64,000 bases of DNA from Ectobius pallidus (lineage: Eukaryota > Arthropoda > Insecta > Blattodea > Ectobiidae). The DNA lies in the NCBI GenBank assembly GCA_964059195.1, contig CAXKWD010000004.1, forward strand, positions 121,430,043-121,494,042, in the 5' to 3' direction. Shown piece by piece: positions 45,740-57,120 of this stretch. The stretch's first letter is position 1. Each line of letters starts with the position of its first letter. The notes under the pieces were generated by a model. The model saw only the letters and a list, made by a program, of their open reading frames with translations, had not been told where the DNA came from and searched no databases. A program made the translations under genes and the position numbers.

Positions 45740-47800
45740 TGATCCCTTCCATGTCCAGAAGAGAATCAGGGCGGCCTCTTCACATTCTTCATTTTCGCTA
45801 TCCGTTTCTTGTAGGTCGATAACAAATTGATCAATTACTTCATCCATTAAACCGTCTTTTTCCCAATTTATTGTTCCTCCTGTTTTACATGTTCACATGC
45901 CATTTTCCAATTTTCTGGCGTCACTTTCAACAAAGAATTTTCAAACAAACGTTTTACGTCACTAGACTTGAATGTTAAATTGTTTTTTGCAACATCGTTC
46001 TTTACTTGGGCCCAAATTCAATAGCTTTGAAGTTGCAATGATACGGTGGAATACGAATTACAGTATGTCCTTCTAACTCCGCGACTGTATTGATTTCATA
46101 TTTCCTAAATCTATCTTTCTTCAATTTGATAATGTCATATAGCACTATTTTCGTAGGTTGTGGGTCATAATCAATATTATTTTCCTGTAACTATTTCTGC
46201 ATGTCTCCTTTTAGAGTCGATGATATGGGAGCATTATTTAGTTCCACGGAATGATAAGACACGTTGTTCATTCCTATGATGCTGTGTTGGGGAATACAGT
46301 AAAACCCCCTTTTTACATTCCTGTCATTTACATTTTCCTGCCTTTTACATCATTTTCTGCTGGGCCCATCTTTTATCCTATTCCGATAATACATAGTGTT
46401 CCTGTCATTAACAACTTTCAAACAGTTGCATTTCCTGCCATTTACACATTTTCTTTATTGGCAACATTGGTTTTCAATGAAGAACTGCTTTCCCTTAACA
46501 AAATTTTCCGCTATGTTGCCAACTCTCTTAGACGCAGTGTCAGTTTTTATTTGTGTTAGTCCAGGTGAAGTTGGTTTTCTTCTGTGCGGGTGCAATTTAC
46601 TGCTTTTTAATGTATTGTAGTTATTCAAATAGCATAATTCATCCTAATTTGAATCATTGCCAGTGTTTTTGTTTTGCATGATTTTTGGTGGTGTTATGAA
46701 GTTGAAATAAAACAATAGAAAATGCATTTCTTTGCAATGTGCAACATATTTTGTATAGATAATGTAAGTGTACATAGGTATCTATATTTATTTTCAAGTA
46801 TTAAATTTTGCAATATATAACATTACAGCTATTAACTTCCTGCAATTTACACTTTCCTGCCATTTACACTTTTTTTAATCAGTCCCTTGAAAAGTGTAAA
46901 AAGGGGGTTTTACTGTATTTGGTAGAACCTTATTTACAAACCAATGTTTGAAAACAGAAGCGTCCATCTCCTCATGGTAGTCCTTTGTTGATTTAGATTG
47001 GAAACACAAGAGGGCATTTGGAATAAATCCCTCAGAACAGCCTGCATGTAGGATGATAAACCTTTGTCCTTTACGTATGGCACGTTCTGAGGTGAATCAA
47101 CTTTGCTGTCGGATTTCTGTTGTAACCACAACTTTGCTGTAGTATGTTTCACGTTCAGCCAAGTTTCGTCCAAATAAATGATAGGTCAGCCACTTTCCCT
47201 CAATTCCCGAATTTTCTGTAAGAAATAAAATCTCTTGGCAACAATATCCAGTTTATCCATTAAAAATTTTCTTCCTTGAATGTTTTTAGTGTAACGAAAA
47301 TTTAGTTTTTTCAATACCTGTCGTACAACCCATATGCTGCCCTCAAGTAATTTAGCCTCCGTAGAGCTTTGTGTATGTCAGGTAAACTGGGAACGAAACT
47401 TGTTTTATATAAAGAAAAAAATTAATTGTTCTTTTAATGGCAGCTGCTGTAAATTAATCTATTTTGGTTTTTCTTGGTGTGGTGTTAGGCCTTTTTTTGC
47501 CAGGGGTTCTAATTTTGGTTCCTGTGCTTTCTGCGTCTTTCTTTTGATTTAAAATTCTATATACACTTGCGCGGGATATTCCAGTCGCAGTTGTAGTTCT
47601 CTTCATGACGTCAGCAACTGATATTGTAGGTTTTCTATCTCTTAACGCATTAAATTCCTCGGTAAAGAACTTTTGAACATTTATTATAATTTCTCTTCCG
47701 TCCGACTGCAAAGCTTTCCCTTTTGTCCCAACACCCGTTTGCAGAATAACAACAACCAAAACAAATATTAATACATATGGCAATAGGGTAAATATGTCTA
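45740..47800 (-). pseudogene. IS630/Tc1-like DDE transposase relic
   Basis: From the minus-strand N-terminus: GTKGKALQSDGREIIINVQK, a winged-helix type block (VADVMKRTTTATGISRASVY, RILNQKK), then TAAAIKRTI, YLDETWLNVKHTT (first catalytic Asp) and KGQRFIILHAG-type residues after a frameshift. VFKHWFVNKVLPN follows. After the nested MITE come YHSVELNNAPISST, YEINTVAELEGH and IRIPPYHCNFKAIEF, with the catalytic Glu region. The second catalytic residue, usually in M-D-N-A-P-Y-H-S, reads N in MNNVSYHS. There are several frameshifts and stops. The family is common in insects; I cannot give its exact name. The hydrophobic N-terminal extension of the ORF (to 47867) is probably not transposase. Confidence 0.7.
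46297..46915. mobile_element. MITE nested in the transposase relic
   Basis: TA then CAGTAAAACCCCCTTTTTAC at the left, and the inverse ending GGGTTTTACTG then TA at the right. Repeated 'ttacattttcctgcc' words lie near both ends. It splits the transposase between LPN and the MNN segment. It is of Tc1/mariner type by its ends and TA target. Confidence 0.9.
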
Positions 47801-48641
47801 TGTTTTGAAACATTTTTAAACGACGGGTTTTAACACTGAAAACGAAACAGGAGGACCACACTAACACAACAATAAATACTGTAACAGTAACAAAAAAAAA
47901 ACAAAAAAAAAAAAAAAATAAGGGAAACTAATTATTACGATTTGCAATACTGGAACAACACCGATAAACTGACACACCGACACTGATGCCAGATGCCACT
48001 GGAATGCACTTGTCACGAGGGTCTGTTTTTCAAAGGACAACACACACCTCTACTGCGCTACCCTAAAACGAAGCAGGTAGCAGTCTCAAGTTATTCCTGA
48101 TGGATTCTAATGTAGGACTAAATGGGAAAACACTGAACAATTTGAATGAAACTCACTATGCAAGGGTTTTGTGGGTAGGGGAACTCGAGCCTGAGGTCGT
48201 TTCTTTCCGGGTAACACACTCTAATCGTGAAATGCACCTCGAAGCTGGATTTTAGCTTTATTATTAATCATTTTAATTGTTTATGAATGATTTGAAGGTA
48301 AGGACAAGGTTCATAAATGTATGGTTTTTTTAAACGTTCCATTTTGAATCTGTGTGTCTGTTTGGTAGCACGATTCCTATTAATTGTAATCCATGCAATT
48401 TATGTGAAAACAATGTCATTGCAATTTATGTGAAAACAATGTCATTGCTAAGAAGTATAATGTTTTAAATATTTCGCTGTTAACTGGATGAATTAAAAAA
48501 TATCCAGCAATTGAAGCCACAATACATGCTGGTACATAAATAAAAACAACACTTAGAATGGGAAATCACAATGAAGTGGAACATTACTCGCTAAAAGATA
48601 CTCTAACTACCGATCTATCTCCCCTATTTAAAGAGTAAATA
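47801..48641. other. TFIIIA intron, low-complexity and a short tandem repeat
   Basis: An A-rich run lies at 47889-47919. A 26-bp word 'gcaatttatgtgaaaacaat...' is present twice at about 48393-48444. Nothing else was recognised. Confidence 0.4.
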
Positions 48642-49158
48642 CAGGGTCTTTATTATAAGTTGAGACGGGGCGACCGGTGTTTTCACTCTCCGATACGGAG
48701 TCCGCATTAGCCGCGGGCGGCGTACGCGCATCTTCCCTGCTTAGAGTGTAGGCTATATATAGTATTACATATCTTACCTTATAACATATGTTGGAAGTGT
48801 CGTCCTTCCTGTGTTATACAGGCATTGTATCTGGAAACCACATTCTGGCTGACGTGAGTGAGTTCTTCCACTGTAATGCCCCTAATTTCATTCATAATGT
48901 TTTCTTTCAGCTCCTCCAATGTGTGAGGATTTGTTCGATAAACCTTATCTTTAAGAATGTGGTTTCCAGATACAATGCCTGTATAACACAGGAAGGACGA
49001 CACTTCCAACATATGTTATAAGGTTAGATATGTAATACTTTATATAGCCTACACTCTAAGCAGGGAAGCCGCTCGCGAGCCGCCCGCGGCTAATGCGGAC
49101 TCCGTAGCGGAGAGTGAAAACACCGGTCGCCCCATCTCAACTTATAATAAAGACCCTG
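48642..49158. mobile_element. Mariner-derived fold-back element
   Basis: The ends are CAGGGTCTTTATTATAAGTT and its inverse, each bordered by TA. The arms of about 215 bp (48642-48863 and 48942-49158) include GC-rich stretches. The unique centre and left arm together encode, on the minus strand, the C-terminus of a mariner-like transposase: KDKVYRTNPHTLEELKENIM, ITVEELTHV and RYNACITQEGRHFQHML. The right arm is an inverted duplicate of the 3' end, so the 5' part of the gene was lost. The overlapping ORFs on both strands are a consequence. Confidence 0.85.
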
Positions 49159-49480
49159 TAGTTAATGTGGATATGTCTGTACTCAATCTTGCAACAGATT
49201 TCAACACTTCACTGGGCTACTTCCCTAGTAATATTAATACTAAATACTAGTTGGTATTTCTTGCTTGGCACAACTAATTTTTAACGAATTGTTTACAACT
49301 AATTGTAAGCTTTAACCACTGGAACAAATAACAGCCACACACAGAGTTCATTGTTTGTTAGTACAGGAGCTAAAGCAATGACTGGCTAAACACAAGGAAC
49401 CAAATCCAATCAGAGCTGCATGGGAAATTCAAATTACATCACATTCATGTCAAAAGTGATGGCCTGTAGCAACATCTACT
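49159..49480. other. TFIIIA intron, no gene recognised
   Basis: Anonymous sequence up to the presumed 3' untranslated region of the LINE. Confidence 0.4.
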
Positions 49481-52192
49481 ATTAAATTTGATTTTTGTTG
49501 CCAAAACTAAAATAATAAAAGTAAATAAGACAGCTGGTTTTCAAGATTGAATTTTTGTCAACTTTATTTTATCAAATCAGCAAAAAACTAATAATAAATT
49601 TATATAACAAACCAATTCCCTTTAATTTAATTTTAATTTTTTGGCCTTCATAGGACCACTTTAGTCAGGTTTCTGGTTGAGGGTTTTCTTCTTTTTGTCA
49701 GCCCAGTACTTCTTCATCCTTTCTGACCGCAATTTTCTTTCTGCTTCTGGAACTACTCTTCCTATTCTCTGTTTGTTGATTTTCATCTGTAGTGTAGTGC
49801 GTTTGTCTTTCAATATCTTGAGTGTGTCTGTCTTGTATATTAAATCCTCTACTGTAATACGTAGCTCTGCCATATCTTCCTTAAGTTCTCTAATCCATCT
49901 TATATTTTTCTTACTCTTACTCTTCCATAATTTTTCTATTATTTTTCTGCTAATTTTATTTTCTGGTGTCCGTAAAATATGTCCCAAAAATGATATTAGT
50001 TTTCTTTCATTGTACTTGTCACTGGTTCTATTTCTTTATATACTGTTTCATTAGAAGCTAGTCTCCAGACTCCATTTACTTGGTAATTTTTGTTTAAACA
50101 GGTTCTTACTATTCTCCTTTCTACCTTGAGTACTCTATCTATTGCAACTGTGTTAGTTGTTTTGAATAGTGTTTCACATGCATACGTGATTTGCGGTTGA
50201 GTCACTGTTTTATAATGTTTCAATTTGGTTGCTATTGAGAGGCACTTTTTATTGTATGTATTCTTGGTAACATGCTGTGCTCTAACCAGTTTATCTATTC
50301 TATTTTGCCATGCTGGTTTCTCATTCATGTTGTAAGTGATTATTTCACCTAAATATTTAAATTTTTCTACAATTTTTATTTCTTGGCCTCCCACCTCAAT
50401 TTTGTTTGCTAGCGGCATTTGAGTTAGCACTATTTCTGTTTTTTCAAATGACATTTTGAAACCAATATTTTGGGCTATTTCTTGCAGAGATTTAATTTGT
50501 TGTTTTGCTTCCTGAATATCATTGGCCAGAAATGCTAGATCATCGGCAAATCCTAAACAATTTAACTGTATATTGTCCTTTTGGGTTCCAATTTTTATAT
50601 TTTTCGGATTGTTTCTGTACCATTCCCTCATAACGTACTCCAATGCACAGTTAAAAAGAAGAGGGGACAGACCGTCGCCCTGTCTCAGACCAGTTGTTAC
50701 CAAGAATGGTTCAGAAAGTTCTCCTCCGAACTTATCCCAGACATGGATTTAATGTCTATTTCCTTTCCCTCCACTTAATTAATAGTATATAAATAATAAC
50801 TTGGCTTCAAAGTACCTACAAGTGTAGGACACCATTGGATGTGTGTTCTCAACGGAGAAACCTCCCGTGGGTTGCCTTGTATTCTGAATCAGTTGAGGAA
50901 TTTGATGTTGTACTGGCATGTTGTCATGGTAGCTCAATGGTAGAGCATCAGCGCGTTAAGCTGAAGATCCGTGTTCAAATCCCGGTTATGACATAAAATT
51001 TTTCAAGCTGATTCTTACTTGTATTTATTTTAGAAATTGTATTAGTTAGAATAAGTTCCACCAATTTGATTAGCTTTGGGTGAAGACCGAAATGTCTTAA
51101 AATTTTTATTAATGATGATCTATGGATGGAGTCATATGCTTTCTTGAAATCTATAAACGTTATTGATAGAGGCTTGTTACGTTTTTTGTAGTATGCCATG
51201 ACTAATTTCAAAGTTATTATTTGTTCAGTGCAACTTCTCCAAGGTCTGAAGCCTCCCTGGTGCTCACCTAACTCTTGATCTAGTTGTTCTTTAATCCGAT
51301 TATATAGTATTTTTGAAAAAATCTTGTAAGTGCAATCTAGGATGGAAATACCTCTATAGTTATCTGGATTGCTTCTATCCCCTTTTTTATGAAGTGGGGT
51401 AATTATTGCTGTGGTCCATTGTTCTGGGAATTTTTCAGATATCCAAACCTTCATTAATGCCATATGGAGGGACGTCTTAGCCGAACTGCCGGCGTATTTC
51501 CACATCTCTGCAAAGACCTGGTCTTCACCACAAGTTTTGTAGTTCCTCATTTCCTTAAGCGCTGTTTCCACTTCTTTTGCCGTAGGCAGGTTTATATTTT
51601 CTGGTTTAGTTTTTATAGGAGTATGTGCATCAATCAGTAGAAGCTTCTCCGGTTCATCACAGTTTAAGAGCTTGTTAAATGCTTCTGCCATGATTTCTGC
51701 ATTTTCTTTATTGTTATGTGCTGTTTTTCCATCTTTATTCTTCAGTAATAATGTAGGGGGACTGTATTTTTGTAATTGTTTATCAAAGGCTTTGTAATAA
51801 TCTCTAGAATTGGTTTTATGATCATTTTCCTCTATATGGCTTATTGAATCTTTTTCATATTGTCTCTTGACTCCTATAATTTGAGTGAATTCTTTTCTGA
51901 CATTCTTGAGGTTAGTGGCGTTTTCTTCTGTTTTGTGGGCTTGAAATTTCAACCAAGCTTGGTGCCTTTCCTCATGCATTCTATCACAGTCGGAGTTCCA
52001 CCATGCATGTCTTTTCCTTGGGTTTAATGGAGCTAGATTTTCTGCATTCTGATTGAGAATTGGTACTATTTCGTCCAAATTGTCTGTCAATTCCCTTTGT
52101 TGACACATCTGCCTTAGAATTCTGGTCACCAATGGTGATGTGGCAACCGCAAATTTCGCACCCTGATATTCATCGGTACAAGGATATTTCAT
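49481..52192 (-). pseudogene. RTE-like LINE, reverse transcriptase region
   Basis: The minus strand starts near 52192 without the endonuclease (5' truncated). The linker region HAWWNSDCDRMHEERHQAWL precedes the palm motifs: KKGDRSNPDNYRGISIL, HQGGFRPWRSCTEQI, FIDFKKAYDSI (motif A), TTGLRQGDGLSPLLFN (motif B), LGFADDLAFLA (motif C, catalytic DD) and FKYLGEIITY. The C-terminal region runs to 49661 after one frameshift near 49992. An insert of roughly 280 bp with a tRNA-like head (about 50750-51030) splits motifs A and B. The region down to about 49480 looks like 3' untranslated tail. The element is dead but well preserved. Confidence 0.85.
50924..50995 (+). repeat. tRNA-like sequence inserted in the LINE
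   Basis: It can be folded as a full cloverleaf: a 7-bp acceptor stem GTCATGG/TTATGAC with G-U pairs, D arm GCTC...GAGC, anticodon stem TCAGC/GCTGA around loop GCGTTAA (anticodon position GTT), and T arm CCGTG-type stem with TTCAAAT loop. A box TAGCTCAATGG and B box GTGTTCAAATC are near consensus. The base before the anticodon is C rather than U, and the discriminator is followed by no terminator. It lies inside a transposon, so I read it as a SINE head rather than a working tRNA gene. Confidence 0.6.
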
Positions 52193-52449
52193 TTAGATTA
52201 CAGAAACACAGTTGAAATTGGGAACTAGTGATGTGCCTGTTAGGTCATCTACCCTGTATGGTAAGTATGTTTTGTTTACAATGTTTCCTTTTCAGAATTG
52301 TTTAATTTCAAACAGAGGAATTTGAGATGATGTATAGCATGTCCATTAATAAGCATACAATGTGTACAATCAATCAAGTCAGTGAGTGGATAGTAATCAT
52401 ACATCTGCAATTACCTTGCAAACAGTTCATTTTTCCTTCTACTATTGTG
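52193..52449. other. Short anonymous intron segment between LINE and mariner
   Basis: No feature seen. Confidence 0.4.
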
Positions 52450-52451
52450 TA

Positions 52452-53735
52452 GGAGTGTTGATCTGTATGCTCCACCCCGACCCACTTCCTGTTGAGATAA
52501 AATTATCACAATATTCATGCAAGCAGATTCATATCTCAAGGTAAACACTGCACTGTTTCAAGCTCTTATCTTTCTCCCTTGGGTCAGGGGATATTTTTCT
52601 TGTGAAGGATGTGTGTGTCAGTCATAAAATGGAACCTGTAGAACTTTGAGTTGAAAATCATCTTCCACGAATATCTTCTTTGAGTTTTGGGAACAATCTG
52701 AAGTCACTAGGGGGCCAGATCTGGTGAGTATGGTGGGTGTTCCACTAATTCAAAGCCTGCTTTGGCTATAGCAGCCATGGCCACACAAGAGGTGTGACTG
52801 GGGGCACTGTCCTGGTGAAAGAGGATTCCTGCACTTAACTTCCCACGTATCTTACTCTTTATAGAATCTCCTAATTTTGGAATTAAATTAGCATAATACG
52901 CTCCTGTGATTGTAGAACCCTTTGGTAAGTAATCAATCAGAATTACTCCCCTAGCATCCCAAAATACTGTGGCCATTGCTTTCCCTGCAGATGGTTGAGT
53001 CATGAACTTGCGGGGAGGGGGAGATCCCTTATGTTTCCACTCTTTACTTTGGAGCTTCATTTCTGGGTCATAATGGTGGACCCAGGTTTCATCCAAAGTC
53101 ATAAATCTGTCAATAATTTTTTCTTAATCTGCTCTGTACATTTGTAGCAGACGTTCACAAATCAGCACACACTGTCTCTTCTGTGTTGCTGTCAACATTC
53201 GAGGAACCCATCTTGTCAATTTTTTCATGTCCAGTTCCGTAACTAAAATATTTCTGTGTAATAGGAGAAGCCTGTTAGCTACACTATTTGCCTAATAGTC
53301 AGTCTGCGGTCTTGCATCACTAGATCATGGACTTTGTTGATATCGCCTACAGTTGTAACGCTCACTGGTGGTCCTCCTGCATGTTAATCTTCACATGATT
53401 CCCTACCACATTTAAATTCACGGCACCACCTTTTGACTATGTCATATGATACTGCACTTTCACCTAAATTCGCACATAAATCCCGATGGATTTTTGTTGG
53501 ACTCATTCCATTTTTCTGCAAGTATTTAATAACAGCTCTTTGTTCTACAGGTTCCATTTTATGACTGACACATGCATCCTCCACAAGAAAAATATCCCCT
53601 GGCCCAAGGGAGAGAGATAAAAGCTTGAAACAGTGCAGTGTTTACCTTGAGATATGAAGCTGCTTGCATGAATATTTTGATAATTTTATCTCAACAGGAA
53701 GTGGGTCAGGGGTGGAGCATACAGATCAACCCTCG
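52452..53735 (-). mobile_element. Mariner element with about 195-bp inverted ends
   Basis: A 1284-bp element flanked by TA (52450-52451 and 53736-53737). The right end inverse starts CGAGGGTTGATCTGTATGCT; the left end is GGAGTGTTGATCTGTATGCT. Inverted matching continues for about 195 bp from each end and, at the right, into the first codons of the transposase. Usual mariner ends are about 30 bp, so the left end is a rearranged copy of the right end. It lies 64 bp from the splice donor of TFIIIA exon A. Confidence 0.9.
52630..53584 (-). pseudogene. Mariner transposase, broken
   Basis: The N-terminal ORF (53384-53584) has the helix-turn-helix EQRAVIKYLQKNGMSPTKIH and VKRWCREFKCGRES. Stop-ridden codons follow (GRPPVSVTTVGDINKV). 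The ORF 52707-53102 then carries TLDETWVHHYDPE (first Asp), FHQDSAPSH (second Asp) and HPPYSPDLAP. The third Asp, in PSDF, is shifted by one base. The 34-residue spacing of D,D34D fits. About 80 C-terminal residues normally present are replaced by the inverted copy of the 5' end, so it is inactive. Confidence 0.85.
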
Positions 53736-53799
53736 TACTTTCCACTGTTTCACTTTGCACCATTGTTCCACTTTCATGTATACAACTTTGATATCTTAC

Positions 53800-53948
53800 C
53801 TGAAGGATGCTTTAACTTTTTATGGGCATTTAACTGGGTCCACAAAGGAAATTCTTCCCCACATTCACTGCAGGTGTGGTTTTTATGAAACCTTTTATGC
53901 TTATTAAGTTCAGCTCTTGTTACAAAGGTCATATCACATTCAGGACAC
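53800..53948 (-). CDS. GTF3A: Transcription factor IIIA, exon A (first visible)
   Basis: 149 bases, acceptor TTTTTCAG and donor GTAAGA. It codes CPECDMTFVTRAELNKHKRF-H and CSECGEEFPLWTQLNAHKKL-KH, two C2H2 fingers equivalent to TFIIIA fingers 5 and 6 (finger 6 with its characteristic W-T-x-L). The final G joins exon B in frame. The first G must complete a codon from an upstream exon that I could not find in the window, so the gene continues beyond the visible exons. Confidence 0.85.
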
Positions 53949-55746
53949 CTGAAAAACAATGATCAAATTAAGTATTCAACATTTAGTAAAATACTATGTT
54001 CTAGTTAAATAAAACGGACAATTGCTTGTCTTTTATGAGCCAGACCCACTATTGTTATGATCCAGTTCTGTAATATTGTCCAAATCTGTTGTCTTCAGAA
54101 ATTTTAATACTGTAACGTGGAACTTACACAATGAATTGATAGGGCCCTGATTTATTGGTGAAATAAAATGGGTGATTTCGGTGTTAACTTCCTTCTATTT
54201 CGGTGGGTATTTCGTGAAATAAATTACTTATACTACATTGGGAACATTGCGCAATGATAAACTTTGCTTCTTTATTTACATTCCATTTCTATATTCTTCT
54301 GCCCTTGTATGAACTGAAGTAACTTTCGATTTAGGCATGATTAGAGTTAATGTTCAAAAATAATGACGAGAGATATTATCGTAATTTCTACTAAACACCA
54401 TCAGATAGCCATTTGCAAACAGAAGTGCCAACCATACCACTGTGGATAAAAGGCGAAGTCTGTTGAATACAAGTAACAAACATTTTACTCTTCTGCTGTA
54501 ATCGATCATAGGCATCGCTAACTTGGCAAAGAGATAGCAGGAAAGGAGTGTACTCAGCAGTACAAAACAGGTCACAGACAATCTTTGCATAAATTCTGCA
54601 ATCTTTGTAATCGATCACAAATATCGATATATCGGTAAATCTTCGACAGCCACAGAAACAGCAGAAAAAAAGCATGCTGCTAAGAAACAAAAAAATTCAG
54701 TAGGCCTACACCAAAACACAATTATTGTCATTTTAAGGCACATTTACGTGCTCATTTCTCACTTTACGGACAGAAGGGGCATATTTCGCGCTTATAGACA
54801 CATTTCGCGGAATCGAGAAAATTTCGCGATATTTTGTGGACTCAATTTGGTTCATATTGGTATTTTAAGCATATAAAAGCTAAATACAGCTAAGGGAGGT
54901 TGTTTTATAAAATTTCGTGCTTATCGTTGTTACCAAAAAATACGGCCCCTATGAATTGATAATAAATTTCTTTCAATATTAGAGTTGATTTTTATGTTTA
55001 TTTACTTCCTTATCAAATATTTAGTAGGAAATGCTTTAAGGACTTTGTCCGTTGTCGAATTGACAATCCGTAATGCTCATCTGCAGAAGATTTTTTAATG
55101 GGTTTTAAAATCAAAATATCCTCTTTTAGGATATTTACATTTTTGTATGTCTCTAGGACTTCAGTTGGGAAATACAGTAAAAGCTCAGAACGGCCTGGTT
55201 CAAGATACATGGATTCAGATATATTGCAAAGGAAATTCTGCCAAGAGCAGTTCTGCAGTACAATTTTACCATTAAACTTGCCCTTACCACACCTACATGA
55301 CCATCATTTCTGCAATCAAAAGAATTTTGCAGAAGTAACACAACATGGATACAATAATGTACTTCTGCAAGGCTTCAAAAAGTCTGCACCTGCCAAATAT
55401 GTTTAGAACTAACGGATGTAGAAATGTAATTTTAGTCTAAATCAAGCATTCTGAGTTGTGAGTTCTGGATACAAAGTCTCATGCAAAATTAGACTAATGT
55501 CCAGTGTGTATAGTGTAATGTTAAATGGAGATCAGTTGCAGGACTGGAGTAAACAACATAACCGGTGAATAATTTTTAAAAGAAATGTATTTTATATTAT
55601 TGTATAATACTGTAATTTATTACAGCACAAATGTTTTCCTGAGCCTCTACCTCCTTCGGAACAATTTGTATCATTTCTACATCATATTATGATTAACCAT
55701 GCTCCTGAGAACTGCAGTATACAGCATTAAATCTTCTTTCTTCATA
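53949..55746. other. No gene firmly recognised upstream of the TFIIIA exons
   Basis: A minus-strand ORF at 55013-55290 reads VLQNCSWQNFLCNIS and PGRSELLLYFPTEVLETYKN. It is open for about 90 codons but has no family I recognise and no clean acceptor. Another at 54391-54690 is Cys-rich but unrecognised. The rest is anonymous. Confidence 0.3.
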
Positions 55747-55960
55747 TTAGTATCTTCAAAATTAGTCATATTGTTCCTGAATTCCACCGTATTCTAGTTT
55801 AAAATACAATGATATAAAATTTTTACTTACAGGAAAGACCCGAAATGTAATGCGACATACTTTTTAACTATTCACTGTAAGTAAAAATTTTATATCATTG
55901 TATTTTAAACTAGAAGACAGTGGAATTCAGGACCAATATGACTAATTTTGAAGATACTAA
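55747..55960. repeat. Hairpin element, about 87-bp arms
   Basis: TTAGTATCTTCAAAATTAGT at the left is answered by the inverse at the right. The arms are nearly perfect around a loop of about 42 bases. It is probably a small MITE. No target duplication was resolved. Confidence 0.8.
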
Positions 55961-57120
55961 CATTAAATCCTCATTTAATGTAGATAACTTTGGAATTCTT
56001 AGAGAAATTAGGTATCAGAACTTAATAACTGAAGGCACAGTACTTTTTTTTTTTTTAACATTATGATTTGACAATGCGAAGTGCTTGTCACTCTCTCTTT
56101 TCACCAACAATGAGGTCTATACCATGCACTTGGTCAATATTTGTTTTCTCGCAGTGATGAACATATCTGTTAAGAATCCTGTCAAATTAGCAGGCATATT
56201 TTTGTTTTATTTTACAGCCTTCGAACATATTGCTTTACACTTCAAGTGGACCTTCAAGTGATGGACTAAAGAGGAAAATACTTTCCTAAATGAAGAAGTG
56301 CACATTACACAATAAAAACGAGGTGAATAGAATCAGTTTTGAATTTTGGAATCACTTAATTTTTTATAATTCTCTTTGCACTGGAACAAGAGTTTTCATT
56401 TGCAGATTAAAATCACAAGATAGTATCTTCCAATTTTGAAATAGAAGGGAGTTATATAATTTAATTATGCTTTTCATGATTGATTTTCTTCCTAAGCACT
56501 ATGGATGGAAAGGATCACTTTTGTTTTTTTTTTTAAACAAAATTATTTAAAAAAAAAAAAACTATGTTTTTATTTTTGTTTGGAAGCAATTAGTGATGGT
56601 TAGTAGTGCAGACACACAAGATTCTATGTAATCCATGGTAATTTCTTGTGCATGAAACGCAGTTTATGGACGACATATTTGTCCCAACTCAAGGTTAATA
56701 TCAGAGTGAGTTCTTCACACTTGAGAAATGTTTCTTCAAGTGAATATTTTCTTGTTATCATGCCTACATACTACCCGCACGCGATTTCTTGGGCGCTAGG
56801 TTCCCTAGTCCTCATTCGGTAGGTTTCGTTCAATTCCGTAGGCAGAGATGACAACATTGAAACACGAAGTACGCTAAACACCCTGACATTAGTGGCTTCA
56901 ATACTAAGCTTTCATTCTGTATCAGGATCCTTATTAAGTGCCAGTATGGTACTTTATGAGATTGTGTGGGGGGAAGGAAAAATGTCCGTCCGTGTTGATC
57001 CGTGAATTCGGATCATGCATAAGGTATGAGGCGCCACTACTGGCTAATTTAGGTATTAACAAAAACCATTAATAAATTTTTCTTCGGTCTGCGTTTAACA
57101 GTGGTTACCGTTGGTTATTT
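55961..57120. other. No firm gene; contains an orphan zinc-finger-like ORF
   Basis: Apart from the ORF at 56207-56332, the sequence is anonymous, with poly-T and poly-A runs near 56525-56565. Confidence 0.3.
56207..56332 (-). other. Orphan C2H2-like finger
   Basis: The minus strand between two stops reads FYSPRFYCVMCTSSFRKVFS then SLVHHLKVHLKCK. Y-C-x2-C-x3-F, L-x2-H and H-x3-H are in the right order, with one residue more than usual between the Phe and the Leu. No splice acceptor lies directly before it. It could be a decayed exon of this or another zinc-finger gene, or chance. Confidence 0.3.

Noticed and set aside
47801..47867. A hydrophobic N-terminus fused to the IS630-like transposase
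   Set aside because: The membrane-like stretch precedes the conserved start of the family (GTKGKAL), so it is more likely 5' sequence read in frame than a real signal peptide.
50924..50995. A functional tRNA-Asn gene
   Set aside because: It has C instead of U before the anticodon, wobble pairs in the acceptor stem, no T-run terminator, and a position inside a LINE.
55013..55290. A possible exon of TFIIIA upstream of exon A
   Set aside because: No cysteine-histidine finger pattern, and the frame does not join an acceptor and donor of suitable phase.
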